Positions 36,726-45,744 of a DNA stretch of 64,000 nt are shown in pieces; positions within the stretch are counted from its first letter, which is position 1, and each line of letters starts with the position of its first letter. The stretch is from Microbacterium murale (lineage in GTDB: Bacteria; Actinomycetota; Actinomycetes; Actinomycetales; Microbacteriaceae), in the NCBI RefSeq assembly GCF_030815955.1, contig NZ_JAUSXK010000001.1, forward strand, positions 372,001-436,000, given 5' to 3'. Below the pieces are notes generated by a model, which did not search any database, was not told the DNA's origin, and was given only the letters and a program-made list of their open reading frames with translations. Made by a program: the position numbers and the translations under genes.

Positions 36726-37661
36726 TCAGGCGGAGATGATCCGGGCCCCTGGCACCGGCCCGTGCACGTGCAGGGCGGTGCGCCCGGCATCATTGAGCTC
36801 CCCCTGCACGTATCGCGCGCTCTCCGGCGTCTCGCACAGGAACGCGACCGTCGGCCCAGATCCTGAGACGATCCCGCTCAGCGCGCCGGCGTGCAGCCCA
36901 TCGTTGATGACGTCGTCCAGCGCGGGGCGTTCCAGCAGCGCCGGCACTTCGAGGTCGTTGAACATGCATGCGGCGAGCGAATGCGGGTCGCCGGCACGCA
37001 GCGCCTGAAGCACCGGGATCGGCACGTCCAACGACAGCGGCGGGTCATCCGCCAGGGCACCGTTCTCGGCGCGGTGCGTGTCGAGCCGTGCGTAGATCTC
37101 CGGCGTCGACAACCCTTCCTCGCTGGGCACGAGCACCCAGTCGAAGCGACCGTGCGCGAGCGCAGGGTTCAGTTGATCGCCCCGGCCGGTGCCCACCGCG
37201 GTGCCGCCGTGCAGCGCGAACGGCACATCGGCGCCGAGCCGGGCCGCGAGCTCATGGAGCCGATTCGGCGAGAGCCCTGTGCCCCAGAGCGCGTCGCACG
37301 CGACGAGGGCGGCCGCGGCATCCGCTGATCCTCCGCCCATCCCACCCGCGACAGGAACGCTCTTGCGCAGCTCGAGGTGCACGCCGCCGGTATACCCGGT
37401 CGCCGAGGCGAGCAGCTTTGCCGCACGCATCGCAAGGTTGCGGTCATCCACCGGTACGGTGCTCGGATCTGCGACACCGACCACGCTCAGCGCGAAGTCG
37501 TCTGCATCACGGGCGATGACGTCCTCGTAGAGCGACACGGCCTGGAACACGGTGGCCAGCGCGTGATATCCGTCATCATGACGCCCGCCGACGCCGAGGT
37601 AGACGTTGATCTTCCCCGGAGCACGCACGTGCACCACTTCGGGGAATGCGGCGAGGCTCAT
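36726..37661 (-). CDS. ispE: 4-diphosphocytidyl-2-C-methyl-D-erythritol kinase
   Basis: MEP-pathway kinase that phosphorylates CDP-methylerythritol on the way to isoprenoids. 311 aa, GHMP kinase fold: RAPGKINVYLGVGGRHDDGYHALATVFQAV cut at its start as VRAPGKINVYLGVG, then VAGGMGGGSADAAAALVA (ATP loop) and SGIVSGSGPTVAFLCE (C-terminal GHMP motif). Downstream of the aldo/keto reductase by seven bases, so probably on its transcript. In many actinobacteria it follows rsmA directly. Confidence 0.95.
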   Translation of the reverse strand: MSLAAFPEVVHVRAPGKINVYLGVGGRHDDGYHALATVFQAVSLYEDVIARDADDFALSVVGVADPSTVPVDDRNLAMRAAKLLASATGYTGGVHLELRKSVPVAGGMGGGSADAAAALVACDALWGTGLSPNRLHELAARLGADVPFALHGGTAVGTGRGDQLNPALAHGRFDWVLVPSEEGLSTPEIYARLDTHRAENGALADDPPLSLDVPIPVLQALRAGDPHSLAACMFNDLEVPALLERPALDDVINDGLHAGALSGIVSGSGPTVAFLCETPESARYVQGELNDAGRTALHVHGPVPGARIISA

Positions 37662-37668
37662 GGGTGTC

Positions 37669-38736
37669 TCACAGAGCGGACGATGACGCCCAGAGGTCGA
37701 CGTCGATGCCGTCGGAGAGGGCGTCGATACGAGCGAGCTCCTCGTCGGTGAGCGCAGGCCCGTTGAGCGCTGCGATGTTCTCGTCGAGCTGTGCAGGACG
37801 AGAAGCGCCGATCAGCGCGGAGGTGACCACCGGGTCGCGAAGCGTCCACAGCAGCGCCAGCTGCGCCAGCGACTGCCCGCGCTCCTTCGCGATCTCGTTA
37901 AGGCTGCGGAGGATGCCGAGGCCGTCCTCTGAGAGCGGCCGGTCCGAGATCGAACGACGTTTCTGCGCACGTTCCGCTGTGCCGTCAGCGAGGTACTTGT
38001 CGGTCAGCAGCCCCTGGGCGAGCGGCGTGAAGGCGATCGCGCCCATGCCCTCGCTGCGCAGGGTATCGGTCAGTCCGCCTTCGACCCAGCGGTTGAGGAT
38101 CGAGTAGGAGGGCTGGTGGATCACCAGCGGCGTGCCGAGCTCACGGGCGACCTCGGCGGCCTTGGCCGTGCGCTCCGCGCTGTACGACGAGATGCCGACG
38201 TACAGGGCCTTGCCCTGGCGGACCAGGGTGTCGAGCGCGCCGACGGTCTCCTCGATCGGCGTCACGGGGTCCGCACGGTGGGAGTAGAAGATGTCGACGT
38301 AATCGAGGCCCATCGAAGTGAGGGACTTCTCGGCGCTCGCGAGGAGGTACTTGCGGCTGCCGAAGTTGCCGTACGGGCCGGGCCACATGTCGTAGCCGGC
38401 TTTCGACGAGATGATCAGCTCGTCGCGGTAGGGACGGAGGTCCTCGGCGAAGATGCGGCCGAAGTTCTTCTCGGCCGAGCCGTACGGCGGGCCGTAGTTG
38501 TTGGCGAGGTCGAAGTGCGTGATGCCGCTGTCGAATGCGTGCCGCAGCAGCGCGCGCTGATTGTCGAGCGGGATGTTGTCACCGAAGTTCCACCACAGAC
38601 CGAGCGAGATCGGCGGCAGATACAGACCGGACGTGCCGACCTGACGGTATTCGAAGTTCTTGTACCTGTCCTCCTTCGCCGCGTACGGGCGGTGGAGCTC
38701 AGCGATGTCTGTAGGGAAGCGGGGCGTCTCAGTCAC
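37669..38736 (-). CDS. Aldo/keto reductase, YghZ/AKR14-like
   Basis: 355 aa NADPH-dependent oxidoreductase. N-terminal barrel motif HFDLANNYGPPYGSAEKNFG holds Asp and Tyr of the catalytic set; the Lys lies in LIISSKAGYDMWPGPYG and the His in YVDIFYSHRADP. The nucleotide-binding end reads ALIGASRPAQLDENIAAL. Resembles L-glyceraldehyde-3-phosphate reductase. GTG start at 38736. A TANNNT box overlapping the rsmA stop lies 6 bases upstream, so it may have its own promoter. It sits between rsmA and ispE. Confidence 0.9.
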   Translation of the reverse strand: MTETPRFPTDIAELHRPYAAKEDRYKNFEYRQVGTSGLYLPPISLGLWWNFGDNIPLDNQRALLRHAFDSGITHFDLANNYGPPYGSAEKNFGRIFAEDLRPYRDELIISSKAGYDMWPGPYGNFGSRKYLLASAEKSLTSMGLDYVDIFYSHRADPVTPIEETVGALDTLVRQGKALYVGISSYSAERTAKAAEVARELGTPLVIHQPSYSILNRWVEGGLTDTLRSEGMGAIAFTPLAQGLLTDKYLADGTAERAQKRRSISDRPLSEDGLGILRSLNEIAKERGQSLAQLALLWTLRDPVVTSALIGASRPAQLDENIAALNGPALTDEELARIDALSDGIDVDLWASSSAL

Positions 38737-38745
38737 GCCTCCAGG

Positions 38746-39594
38746 TTAGCCGTCCAGCGCCTCGGCGATTCGCACGAAGTCATCCACCGTCAACTGCTCG
38801 CCGCGTGCGGTGGGCGCGACGCCCGCCCGCTCGAGAATCGCGGATGCTTCCGCCGCCGTGCCGCCGAGCACGACGGAGAGCGCCTGACGCAGCATCTTGC
38901 GGCGCTGCTGGAACGCCGCGTCGACGATGCGGAAGGTCTTCTTGCGCAGTTCCTCGTCGCCGCGGGGCTCTGCATCGCGTTCGAAGGCGACGAGCACGCT
39001 GTCGATGTTCGGCACCGGCCAAAACACCTGACGCGAGACGTTACCGGCGAGTCGCCAGGGCCCGTACCACGCCGCTTTGACGCTCGGTGCACCGTAGACC
39101 TTGCTCCCTGGCGGGGCGGCGAGTCGCTCGCCCACCTCGGCCTGCACCATCACGATGCCCCGCTGCAGGTTCGGGAACGTCTCCATGAAATGCAGCAGCA
39201 CGGGGACGGAGACGTTGTAGGGCAGGTTCGCGACCAGCACGGTCGGGTCGCCAGGGAGCTCATTGATCCGCAGCGCATCCGCATCGACCACGGTGAGGGC
39301 ATCTGCGGGCACGCCATGCGCGCTTGCAGTCTCGGCGAGTCTCGCCGCGAGGCGGTGGTCGATCTCGACCGCCGTGACGGATGCTCCGGTCTCGAGGATC
39401 GCGAGGGTGAGTGAGCCGAGGCCCGGACCGACCTCGACGACCCGCTCCCCTGCCTGCACCCGCCCGACGTGCACGATCTTGCGCACCGTGTTGGCGTCGA
39501 CGACGAAGTTCTGCCCGAGCTTCTTGGTCGGGGTGACGTCGAGCTCGGCGGCAAGACGGCGGATCTCGGTGGCGCCGAGCAGCGTGACGGTCAT
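38746..39594 (-). CDS. rsmA: 16S rRNA dimethyladenosine transferase
   Basis: Dimethylates the two adenines near the 3' end of 16S rRNA. 282 aa from ATG 39594 (MTVTLLGATEIRRL); 39612 is an alternative in-frame start. SAM motifs: KKLGQNFVVDANTVRKIV, VVEVGPGLGSLTLAILETG and LVANLPYNVSVPVLLHFM (the NLPY catalytic motif). Downstream lie the aldo/keto reductase and ispE on the same strand. Confidence 0.95.
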   Translation of the reverse strand: MTVTLLGATEIRRLAAELDVTPTKKLGQNFVVDANTVRKIVHVGRVQAGERVVEVGPGLGSLTLAILETGASVTAVEIDHRLAARLAETASAHGVPADALTVVDADALRINELPGDPTVLVANLPYNVSVPVLLHFMETFPNLQRGIVMVQAEVGERLAAPPGSKVYGAPSVKAAWYGPWRLAGNVSRQVFWPVPNIDSVLVAFERDAEPRGDEELRKKTFRIVDAAFQQRRKMLRQALSVVLGGTAAEASAILERAGVAPTARGEQLTVDDFVRIAEALDG

Positions 39595-39617
39595 CCTGCC
39601 ATTGTCCCCCATGCGGG

Positions 39618-39623
39618 TAATGT
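39618..39623 (+). promoter_or_regulatory. -10 box of the MFS gene, leaderless
   Basis: TAATGT ends 6 bases before the GTG at 39630. No Shine-Dalgarno is present. Confidence 0.5.
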
Positions 39624-39629
39624 GTTCGG

Positions 39630-40898
39630 GTGCCCTCGCTCGGAGAACTCATCGCACCCCGCCGGATGGGCCGCGATTTCCGCTGGCTGCTGGCATCCTC
39701 ATGGACGAGCAATGTCGGCGACGGCATCGCCTTGGCGGCCGCTCCCCTCCTGATCGCCTCGATGACCTCGTCGCCGATCCTGGTGGCGGCGGGTGCGGTT
39801 CTGCAGTTCCTGCCCTGGCTGATCTTCGGGTTGCACGCCGGCGCCATCGCGGACCGTTTCGACAGGCGACGCCTCGTGATGTTCGCCAACGCCGCACGGG
39901 CGCTCGTGCTGGCAGCGCTCTGCGTGTTCCTGTTCACCGACACGGCGAACATCTGGGTCGTGCTCGCGGCCGCTTTCCTCTACGGCACGGCGGAAGTGTT
40001 CGTCGACACCACGAGCAGCACCCTGCTGCCGATGCTCGTGAAGCCCGCCGATCTCGGCGTGGGCAACGCACGACTGCAGGCAGGGTATCTGGTGGCGAAC
40101 CAATTCGCCGGTCCGCCGGTCGGTGCGTTCCTGTTCGCCGCCGGTCACGCGCTGCCGTTCCTCGTCGAGGTCGTGTGCGTGCTGCTCGCAGTCGTGCTGA
40201 TCTCACGGATGGCGCGAACACCGGTGCCGCCGCGCGCCACCTCGGCTGAGAAGCCGTCTCCCGTCCATACCGACATCGCCGAGGGCGTGCGCTGGATGTG
40301 GCGCAACCCTCCGGTGCGGATGCTGGTGCTGATCATCCTCACGTTCAACATCACGTGGGCGGCACCCTGGGGCGTGCTCGTGCTCTACGCGACGGAGCAC
40401 CTGCACATGGGCGCCGTCGGTTACGGGGCGCTCACCACCGCGTCCGCAGCGGGCGGCATCCTCGCCACGTTGACATTCGGATGGCTGGAGCGGCATGTGT
40501 CATTCGCCACTCTCATGCGCGTGGCGTTGTCGCTCGAAGTGCTCATGCACCTGGCCTTCGCGCTCACGAGTGCGGGATGGGTGGCGCTGGTGATCATGTT
40601 CGTGTTCGGCAGCTATGCCTTCGTGTGGGGCACGATCTCCACGACGGTGCGCCAGCGCCTGGTGCCGCACGAGTTGCAGGGTCGGGTCGCGTCGGTGAAC
40701 ATGGTCGGGGTCTTCGGCGGCATGGTGATCGGTCAGGCGCTCGGCGGCGTCATCGCCCAGGTGTGGGGGCTGACGGCGCCGTGGTGGTTCGCCTTCGTCG
40801 GCGCGGCCATCACCCTCGTGCTGGTGTGGAAGCCGATCTCGCACATCGTGAACGCGAAGCCCGTGATCGACGACGTTGAGGATGCCGCGGCGGTCTGA
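39630..40898 (+). CDS. MFS transporter, EntS-like (MFS_3)
   Basis: 422 aa membrane carrier with about 12 helices. Start GTG 39630. The loop motif after helix 2 reads GAIADRFDRRRLVMFANAAR, typical of MFS antiporters, and the second half has the equivalent QRLVPHELQGRVASVNMVG. Similar proteins export siderophores or drugs. It is divergent from rsmA and convergent with tatD, with no linked biosynthesis genes, so the substrate is open. Confidence 0.88.
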   Translation: MPSLGELIAPRRMGRDFRWLLASSWTSNVGDGIALAAAPLLIASMTSSPILVAAGAVLQFLPWLIFGLHAGAIADRFDRRRLVMFANAARALVLAALCVFLFTDTANIWVVLAAAFLYGTAEVFVDTTSSTLLPMLVKPADLGVGNARLQAGYLVANQFAGPPVGAFLFAAGHALPFLVEVVCVLLAVVLISRMARTPVPPRATSAEKPSPVHTDIAEGVRWMWRNPPVRMLVLIILTFNITWAAPWGVLVLYATEHLHMGAVGYGALTTASAAGGILATLTFGWLERHVSFATLMRVALSLEVLMHLAFALTSAGWVALVIMFVFGSYAFVWGTISTTVRQRLVPHELQGRVASVNMVGVFGGMVIGQALGGVIAQVWGLTAPWWFAFVGAAITLVLVWKPISHIVNAKPVIDDVEDAAAV

Positions 40899-40901
40899 GC
40901 C

Positions 40902-41789
40902 TCAGTCGGCGAACTCTCCGTAGACGCGAAGCGTGTTCTCAGCGACCTGAGCGGCGAGCTCGTCGACCGGAGTATCGAGCTCTGCCGCCATGAACCGCAG
41001 CGTGAGCGGGATCAGGTACGGCGCGTTCGGGCGACCGCGCAGGGGAACCGGTGTCAGGAACGGGGCATCCGTCTCGATCAGAAGGCGGTCGAGCGGGGTG
41101 ACGTGCAACGCGTCTCGCAGGTTCTGGGCGTTCTTGAACGTGACGTTGCCTGCAAAGGACAGGTAGTATCCGGCATCCGCGCAGATTCTGGCCATCGCGT
41201 CGTCGCCGGAGAAGCAGTGGAACACCGTCTTCTCGGGCGCCCCGACGCGAGCAAGGGTCTCAAGGACCGCGTCGTGGGCGTCGCGATCGTGGATCTGCAT
41301 CGCGATGGCGTGCTTCTTCGCGAGAGCGATGTGGGCCTCGAACGATTCGAACTGCGGACCGCGCCGGTCTTCCTCGGTGCGGAAGAAGTCCAGCCCGGTC
41401 TCCCCGATCGCGCGCGTGCGGGGGTGCGCGGCGAGTTCGTCGATCACGCCGATCGCCTGATCGAGCTGGCCGGCTTCCGCGTACACGGGCGCGTCGTTCG
41501 GGTGGATCGCGACGGCCGCGAGCACTCGAGGATCGGTTGCCGCGGCATCCACCGCCCAGCGGGACGACTCGATGTCACCGGACGCCTGCACGACACCCGC
41601 GACACCGACCGCCTCGGCCCTGTCGAGCTGATCCTTCAACGAAAGCGGCTCGACGCCGTCGGTGATCTCCAGGTGCGCGTGATTGTCGTACACCGGCGAC
41701 GTCAGCGGTTCGGGGGCAACCGGGTAACGGAGGTCCTTACGGCCCTCCGCTGCCCGCTCCCGAACGTACTGACTGGGGTTCTCGGTCAA
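40902..41789 (-). CDS. tatD: TatD-family metal-dependent deoxyribonuclease
   Basis: 295 aa from TTG 41789, which overlaps the metG stop by four bases (TTGA); an upstream in-frame reading lies inside metG and has no family similarity. Metal-binding motifs: DNHAHLEI, GETGLDFFRTEEDR, MQIHDRDAHDAV, VFHCFSGDDAMA and IETDAPFLTPVPLRG. Cytosolic nuclease or aminoacyl-substrate hydrolase. The metG-tatD order is common in actinobacteria. Confidence 0.93.
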   Translation of the reverse strand: MTENPSQYVRERAAEGRKDLRYPVAPEPLTSPVYDNHAHLEITDGVEPLSLKDQLDRAEAVGVAGVVQASGDIESSRWAVDAAATDPRVLAAVAIHPNDAPVYAEAGQLDQAIGVIDELAAHPRTRAIGETGLDFFRTEEDRRGPQFESFEAHIALAKKHAIAMQIHDRDAHDAVLETLARVGAPEKTVFHCFSGDDAMARICADAGYYLSFAGNVTFKNAQNLRDALHVTPLDRLLIETDAPFLTPVPLRGRPNAPYLIPLTLRFMAAELDTPVDELAAQVAENTLRVYGEFAD

Positions 41790-43363
41790 GCCTGCGACTC
41801 CACACGAGGGAAGAGCGGTGCGAGAGCGGCGACCTGCGTGCCTGGCTGCAGGACCCCCCACGCACCGGACTCGCGGAGCGGCTGCGCCTGCAGCGAGCCG
41901 AGACTCTCGGCAGCGCCGAGGGCGGTCCAGAGCTTCTCGGTCGCCTGCGGCATGACCGGCGACAGGAGCACGGCGAGCGCACGCAGACCCTCGGCGCATG
42001 TGTACAGCACCGTCCCGAGTCGAGCACGCTTTTCCTCGTCACGGGCGAGCGCCCACGGCTCGTTCTCGGTGATGTAGCCGTTCAGCGCATCGACGATCGC
42101 CCAGATCGACGAGATCGCCTCGTCGATGCGGAACTGCTCCATCCACCTGTCGGCTGCGGCCTGGGCATCCGCCACGATCTTCTGGATCGCAAGATCCTGA
42201 TCGGTGTATTCGGCGGCCTCGGGCACGACACCGTCGAAGTACTTCTCGATCATGGCGACCGTACGCGATGCGAGGTTTCCGAAGCCGTTGGCCAGCTCGG
42301 CCTGGTATCGCGCCGAGAGGTCTTCCCAGCTGAAGGAGCCGTCCTGCCCGAACGCGATGGCGGAGAGGAAGTAGTACCGGTACGCGTCGGATCCGAACAC
42401 GTCGGTGATCTCGGTCGGCGCGATGCCGGTCAGCTTCGACTTCGACATCTTCTCACCGCCGACGAGCAGCCATCCGTGCGCGAAGACGCCCTTGGGCACG
42501 TCGAGGCCCGCAGCCATCAGCAGAGCAGGCCAGATGACCGCGTGGAACCGCAGGATGTCCTTGCCGACCACGTGGTACGCAGGCCAGCGACGCGCGAAGA
42601 GCTCTTCGTCTGCGCCATAGCCCACCGCAGTGGCATAGTTCAGCAGAGCGTCGACCCACACGTAGATGACGTGCGACTCATCCCAGGGCAGCGGGATGCC
42701 CCAGTCGAAGGTGGAGCGCGAGATCGACAAGTCCTTCAGCCCCTGCGACACGAACGAGACGACCTCGTTGCGGGCCGAGTGCGGGCGGACGAAGTCGGGC
42801 TCGGTCTTGTAGAGATCGAGCAGTCGGTCCTGGAACTCGCTCAGCTTGAAGAAGTAGTTCTTCTCCTGAAGCAGCTCCAGCGGCTTGGAGTGGATGGCGC
42901 AGACCTTCAGTCCTTCGAAAGGACCGGTGCCGTCGACGATCTCCGACTCGGGCTTGAACTCCTCACAGCCCACGCAGTACAGCGCTTCGTACTCGCCCGC
43001 GTAGATGTACCCGGCGTCGTAGAGACGCTGGAAGAACACCTGCACGTTCTTCTCGTGACGCTCCTGCGTGGTGCGGATGAAATCGTCGTTGGCGACGTCG
43101 AGCGTCTCCAGAAGCGGGAACCAGCTCTCGGTGACGAGCTTGTCCACCCACTCCTGAGGCGTGACGTTGTTCGCCGCGGCGGCGCGGAGCATCTTCTGGC
43201 CATGCTCGTCTGTGCCGGTCAGCATCCAGGTGTCATCACCCGACTGACGGTGCCAACGCGCGAGCGTGTCGACCGCCACCGACGTGTACCCGTGACCGAT
43301 GTGCGGGACATCGGAGGGGTAGTAGATGGGCGTAGTGATGTAGAAGGATTCGCCTGCGGGCAT
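41786..43363 (-). CDS. metG: Methionyl-tRNA synthetase
   Basis: Charges initiator and elongator tRNA-Met. 525 aa class I synthetase. HIGH-type motif PSDVPHIGHGYTSVAV, KMSKS motif GGEKMSKSKLTG, and a connective peptide with CVGCEEFKPESE, where a reduced set of zinc ligands remains. The anticodon-binding helical domain follows; there is no C-terminal tRNA-binding (EMAP) extension. A -10 box 7 bases upstream makes it a leaderless candidate. tatD follows with a TTGA overlap. Confidence 0.97.
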   Translation of the reverse strand: MPAGESFYITTPIYYPSDVPHIGHGYTSVAVDTLARWHRQSGDDTWMLTGTDEHGQKMLRAAAANNVTPQEWVDKLVTESWFPLLETLDVANDDFIRTTQERHEKNVQVFFQRLYDAGYIYAGEYEALYCVGCEEFKPESEIVDGTGPFEGLKVCAIHSKPLELLQEKNYFFKLSEFQDRLLDLYKTEPDFVRPHSARNEVVSFVSQGLKDLSISRSTFDWGIPLPWDESHVIYVWVDALLNYATAVGYGADEELFARRWPAYHVVGKDILRFHAVIWPALLMAAGLDVPKGVFAHGWLLVGGEKMSKSKLTGIAPTEITDVFGSDAYRYYFLSAIAFGQDGSFSWEDLSARYQAELANGFGNLASRTVAMIEKYFDGVVPEAAEYTDQDLAIQKIVADAQAAADRWMEQFRIDEAISSIWAIVDALNGYITENEPWALARDEEKRARLGTVLYTCAEGLRALAVLLSPVMPQATEKLWTALGAAESLGSLQAQPLRESGAWGVLQPGTQVAALAPLFPRVESQA

Positions 43364-43370
43364 GGGGTCA

Positions 43371-43376
43371 ATTCTA
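43371..43376 (-). promoter_or_regulatory. -10 box of metG, leaderless
   Basis: TAGAAT on the minus strand ends 7 bases before the metG ATG at 43363. No spaced Shine-Dalgarno is present. Confidence 0.5.
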
Positions 43377-43395
43377 GGCGGGATGCCGGTCCGGG

Positions 43396-44421
43396 TTACG
43401 CCGTGCCCGGCGATCGGTGGGCTGCCGGCTCATCCCGGTCGGTCCGCGCCAGAATCTCTTCGGCCGCCGCGTGTCCGATGACGGAGGCGAGGGTGATACC
43501 GGGATGGGCCACTGCGACGTACAAACCAGATGCCTCGGCGTAGCCGACTCTGGGCTTTTCGTCTGCCATCATCGGTCGCCACCCGATCTCCGCGCTCACC
43601 AGGGTGGCATCATCCGCGCCTGTGAACGACGCCATGAACACACGGAGCGCCTCCTCACCGGTCCTTCTCAGCTCGTCAGTCGACGTGTGTTTGTCGTAGT
43701 CGAGAGGAATGAGCACGGTTCCATCGACATCTTGGCGGGCTTCGAACTGATCGTTGGCGACGATGCCTCGGACGAGGCCCGAGGACGCACGCAGCCGCAC
43801 CATGACGACAGGGCTCGAGAGCATCGGCAGGTTCACGCCGGCTGTCGCGCAGAGTGCCGTCGACCCAACGCCGGCGGCGACGGCCACTGTGGAGGCTGCG
43901 AGGATCTCCTGGCCGAGCTCTACGCCGTCGACTGCACCGTCGCGAGTGGTCACCAGTCGAGTGACAGGAGCGCCGAATCTCACCGACGCCCCGTGTTCCC
44001 GTGCAGCGCTGATCAAGCTCTCGGTCGCGCGAACGGGATCAACCCATCCATCATCCGGACGGAACTCTGCATGACGCGGAGGTTCAACCAGACGGGGTTC
44101 GCGCGTCGCCGCATGAGTGTCTCGGGGTCCGCGGCCGGCGAAGTGCTCACCCCAGACGAGGGCACCTGACCAGTGCACTTCGAGCCCACGAACCTCGCGT
44201 GCGAGTCGCTCCCAATGACTGCGCCCGAGCGCTCGCAACTCGCCCGCGGGACTGGAATCACCCGGCGAGCGGCCGATCCAGCCGAAAGAGTGCCTCGTCG
44301 CACCGGCGCCGGGCAGACCGGCATCGACGAGGGTGACATCCGCGCCACGAACGGCAAGGTGATAGGTGATGGATGCGCCGATGATTCCCGCACCGATCAC
44401 GATCACCGGGCGCATCGACAT
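43396..44421 (-). CDS. FAD-dependent oxidoreductase of the DAO family
   Basis: 341 aa from ATG 44421 (two in-frame Met codons lie further upstream). N-terminal dinucleotide motif PVIVIGAGIIGASITYHLA binds FAD. The domain continues with GAGATRHSFGWIG, and a C-terminal DAO motif GWRPMMADEKPRVGYAE and GLYVAVAHPGITLASVIGHA. Related enzymes oxidise D-amino acids, sarcosine or glycine. It is after the GH1 gene on the same strand but 109 bases away with its own -10 box, so I treat it as a separate unit. Confidence 0.88.
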   Translation of the reverse strand: MSMRPVIVIGAGIIGASITYHLAVRGADVTLVDAGLPGAGATRHSFGWIGRSPGDSSPAGELRALGRSHWERLAREVRGLEVHWSGALVWGEHFAGRGPRDTHAATREPRLVEPPRHAEFRPDDGWVDPVRATESLISAAREHGASVRFGAPVTRLVTTRDGAVDGVELGQEILAASTVAVAAGVGSTALCATAGVNLPMLSSPVVMVRLRASSGLVRGIVANDQFEARQDVDGTVLIPLDYDKHTSTDELRRTGEEALRVFMASFTGADDATLVSAEIGWRPMMADEKPRVGYAEASGLYVAVAHPGITLASVIGHAAAEEILARTDRDEPAAHRSPGTA

Positions 44422-44428
44422 GCGGTCC

Positions 44429-44434
44429 ATCCTA
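44429..44434 (-). promoter_or_regulatory. -10 box of the DAO-family oxidoreductase gene
   Basis: TAGGAT on the minus strand ends 7 bases before the ATG at 44421. The rest of the 109-base gap contains the palindrome CCCGATCGGG near 44450 but no gene. Confidence 0.45.
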
Positions 44435-44530
44435 GGCATCGCTGTTCATCCCGATCGGGAGCACTTCGCACGGATCGCGCGACTCATGGTCCGAGGGCAG
44501 CCCCGGCATCCGCTCCCAAGGCCGTCCGGC

Positions 44531-45721
44531 TCAGAGTCCGTTCCGCCGAGCGACCTCACCCAGCCAGGCCAGACTTCGCTTCGGCGTGCGCTCGAAGGTC
44601 GTGTGGTCGAAGGCGATCAGTCCGAAAGTCGGTGCGAAACCGCTGGCCCACTCATAGTTGTCCAGGGCGCTCCAGTGCTGGTACGCGCGCACATCGATGC
44701 CGTCGGAGATCGCTCGGTGCAGCCCTTCCAGGGCCCCCTGCGTGTAGGCGATGCGGCGGGTGTCATCTGCCGTGGCGATGCCGTTCTCGGTGACCAGCAC
44801 TGGCACTCCCCCGCTCAGCGCCCACGCGCTGCGCACGCCGAGCTCGAGCGCCTCGGGGAAGAACTCCCAGCCCGTGAGCGTCGTCTCCACGTCCGAGGTC
44901 ACGGGGCGAGGGCCTTCGGGACCGATGAACGTGCGTGTGTACGCCTGCACGCCGACGAAGTCATCGCCGGCGGACTGCTCCAGGTACCAGTGGTCACGCG
45001 GGTCGCCGTACTCCGCGAGCATCTCGTCGGCCCCAGGCTCCCCCGTCGAGTGGAAGGCCTGAGTGGCGATGGTCCATCCAGCCTGCACTCCGGGCACGGT
45101 GTGCAATATGTCCGAAGCTCGCCGGTGCGCGGCCAGAAGGGTGTCTGCGACCGCGAGATCCGGATTGGGGAGTCCGAACGCGACCAGGTTCGCCGCATCC
45201 TCGCCCCCGGCGAGCATCGCGGCGATGTTCGGCTCATTGATCGTGCAGACGTACTTCACTCCGTCGAGGATCGGCAGGACGGTCTCCACGTAGCGGGAGA
45301 ACAGGTCGACCGCGTCATCCGCGCGCCAGAAACCGTCGCGCTGGAACCACTGCGGCACCGTGAAGTGCATCAGTGTCACGGTCGGGTCGAGCCCGACCTC
45401 ACGCGCGGTGTCGATCATGCGACGGTAGTGGTCGATCATCGCTCGTGAGATGAATCCGCGCTCCGGCTCGATGCGCGCCCATTCGATGGAGAACCGATAG
45501 GAGTTCAGACCAGCGTCCGCGAGCAGGCGCATGTCCTCCGGATAGCGGTGGAAGTGGTCTGCCGCGTCGCCTGAGGGCTCCACCATCGAGGTGTCAGGAG
45601 CATGCTCCATCGTCCACCAGTTACTGGTCGTGTTGTTCCCCTCCACCTGGTGGGCCGCTGTCGCGGCGCCCCAGAGGAAGCCGTCGGGGAATTCGAGCAC
45701 GAATGCTCCTTTCGTCGTCAT
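44531..45721 (-). CDS. Beta-glycosidase, glycoside hydrolase family 1
   Basis: 396 aa, shorter than the usual 440-480 for GH1, so some loops are trimmed. Substrate-site motif HQVEGNN (residues 24-30), acid/base Glu163 in CTINEPN, nucleophile Glu312 in LVTENGIA, and the C-terminal YQHWSALDNYEWASG. No signal peptide, so cytosolic. It starts 23 bases after the double ATPase of the family-5 importer and is the last gene of that operon. It should split the imported beta-linked disaccharide or oligosaccharide, cellobiose being a reasonable guess. Confidence 0.93.
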   Translation of the reverse strand: MTTKGAFVLEFPDGFLWGAATAAHQVEGNNTTSNWWTMEHAPDTSMVEPSGDAADHFHRYPEDMRLLADAGLNSYRFSIEWARIEPERGFISRAMIDHYRRMIDTAREVGLDPTVTLMHFTVPQWFQRDGFWRADDAVDLFSRYVETVLPILDGVKYVCTINEPNIAAMLAGGEDAANLVAFGLPNPDLAVADTLLAAHRRASDILHTVPGVQAGWTIATQAFHSTGEPGADEMLAEYGDPRDHWYLEQSAGDDFVGVQAYTRTFIGPEGPRPVTSDVETTLTGWEFFPEALELGVRSAWALSGGVPVLVTENGIATADDTRRIAYTQGALEGLHRAISDGIDVRAYQHWSALDNYEWASGFAPTFGLIAFDHTTFERTPKRSLAWLGEVARRNGL

Positions 45722-45744
45722 GGACAGGTCAGGGCCGCGGCGGA

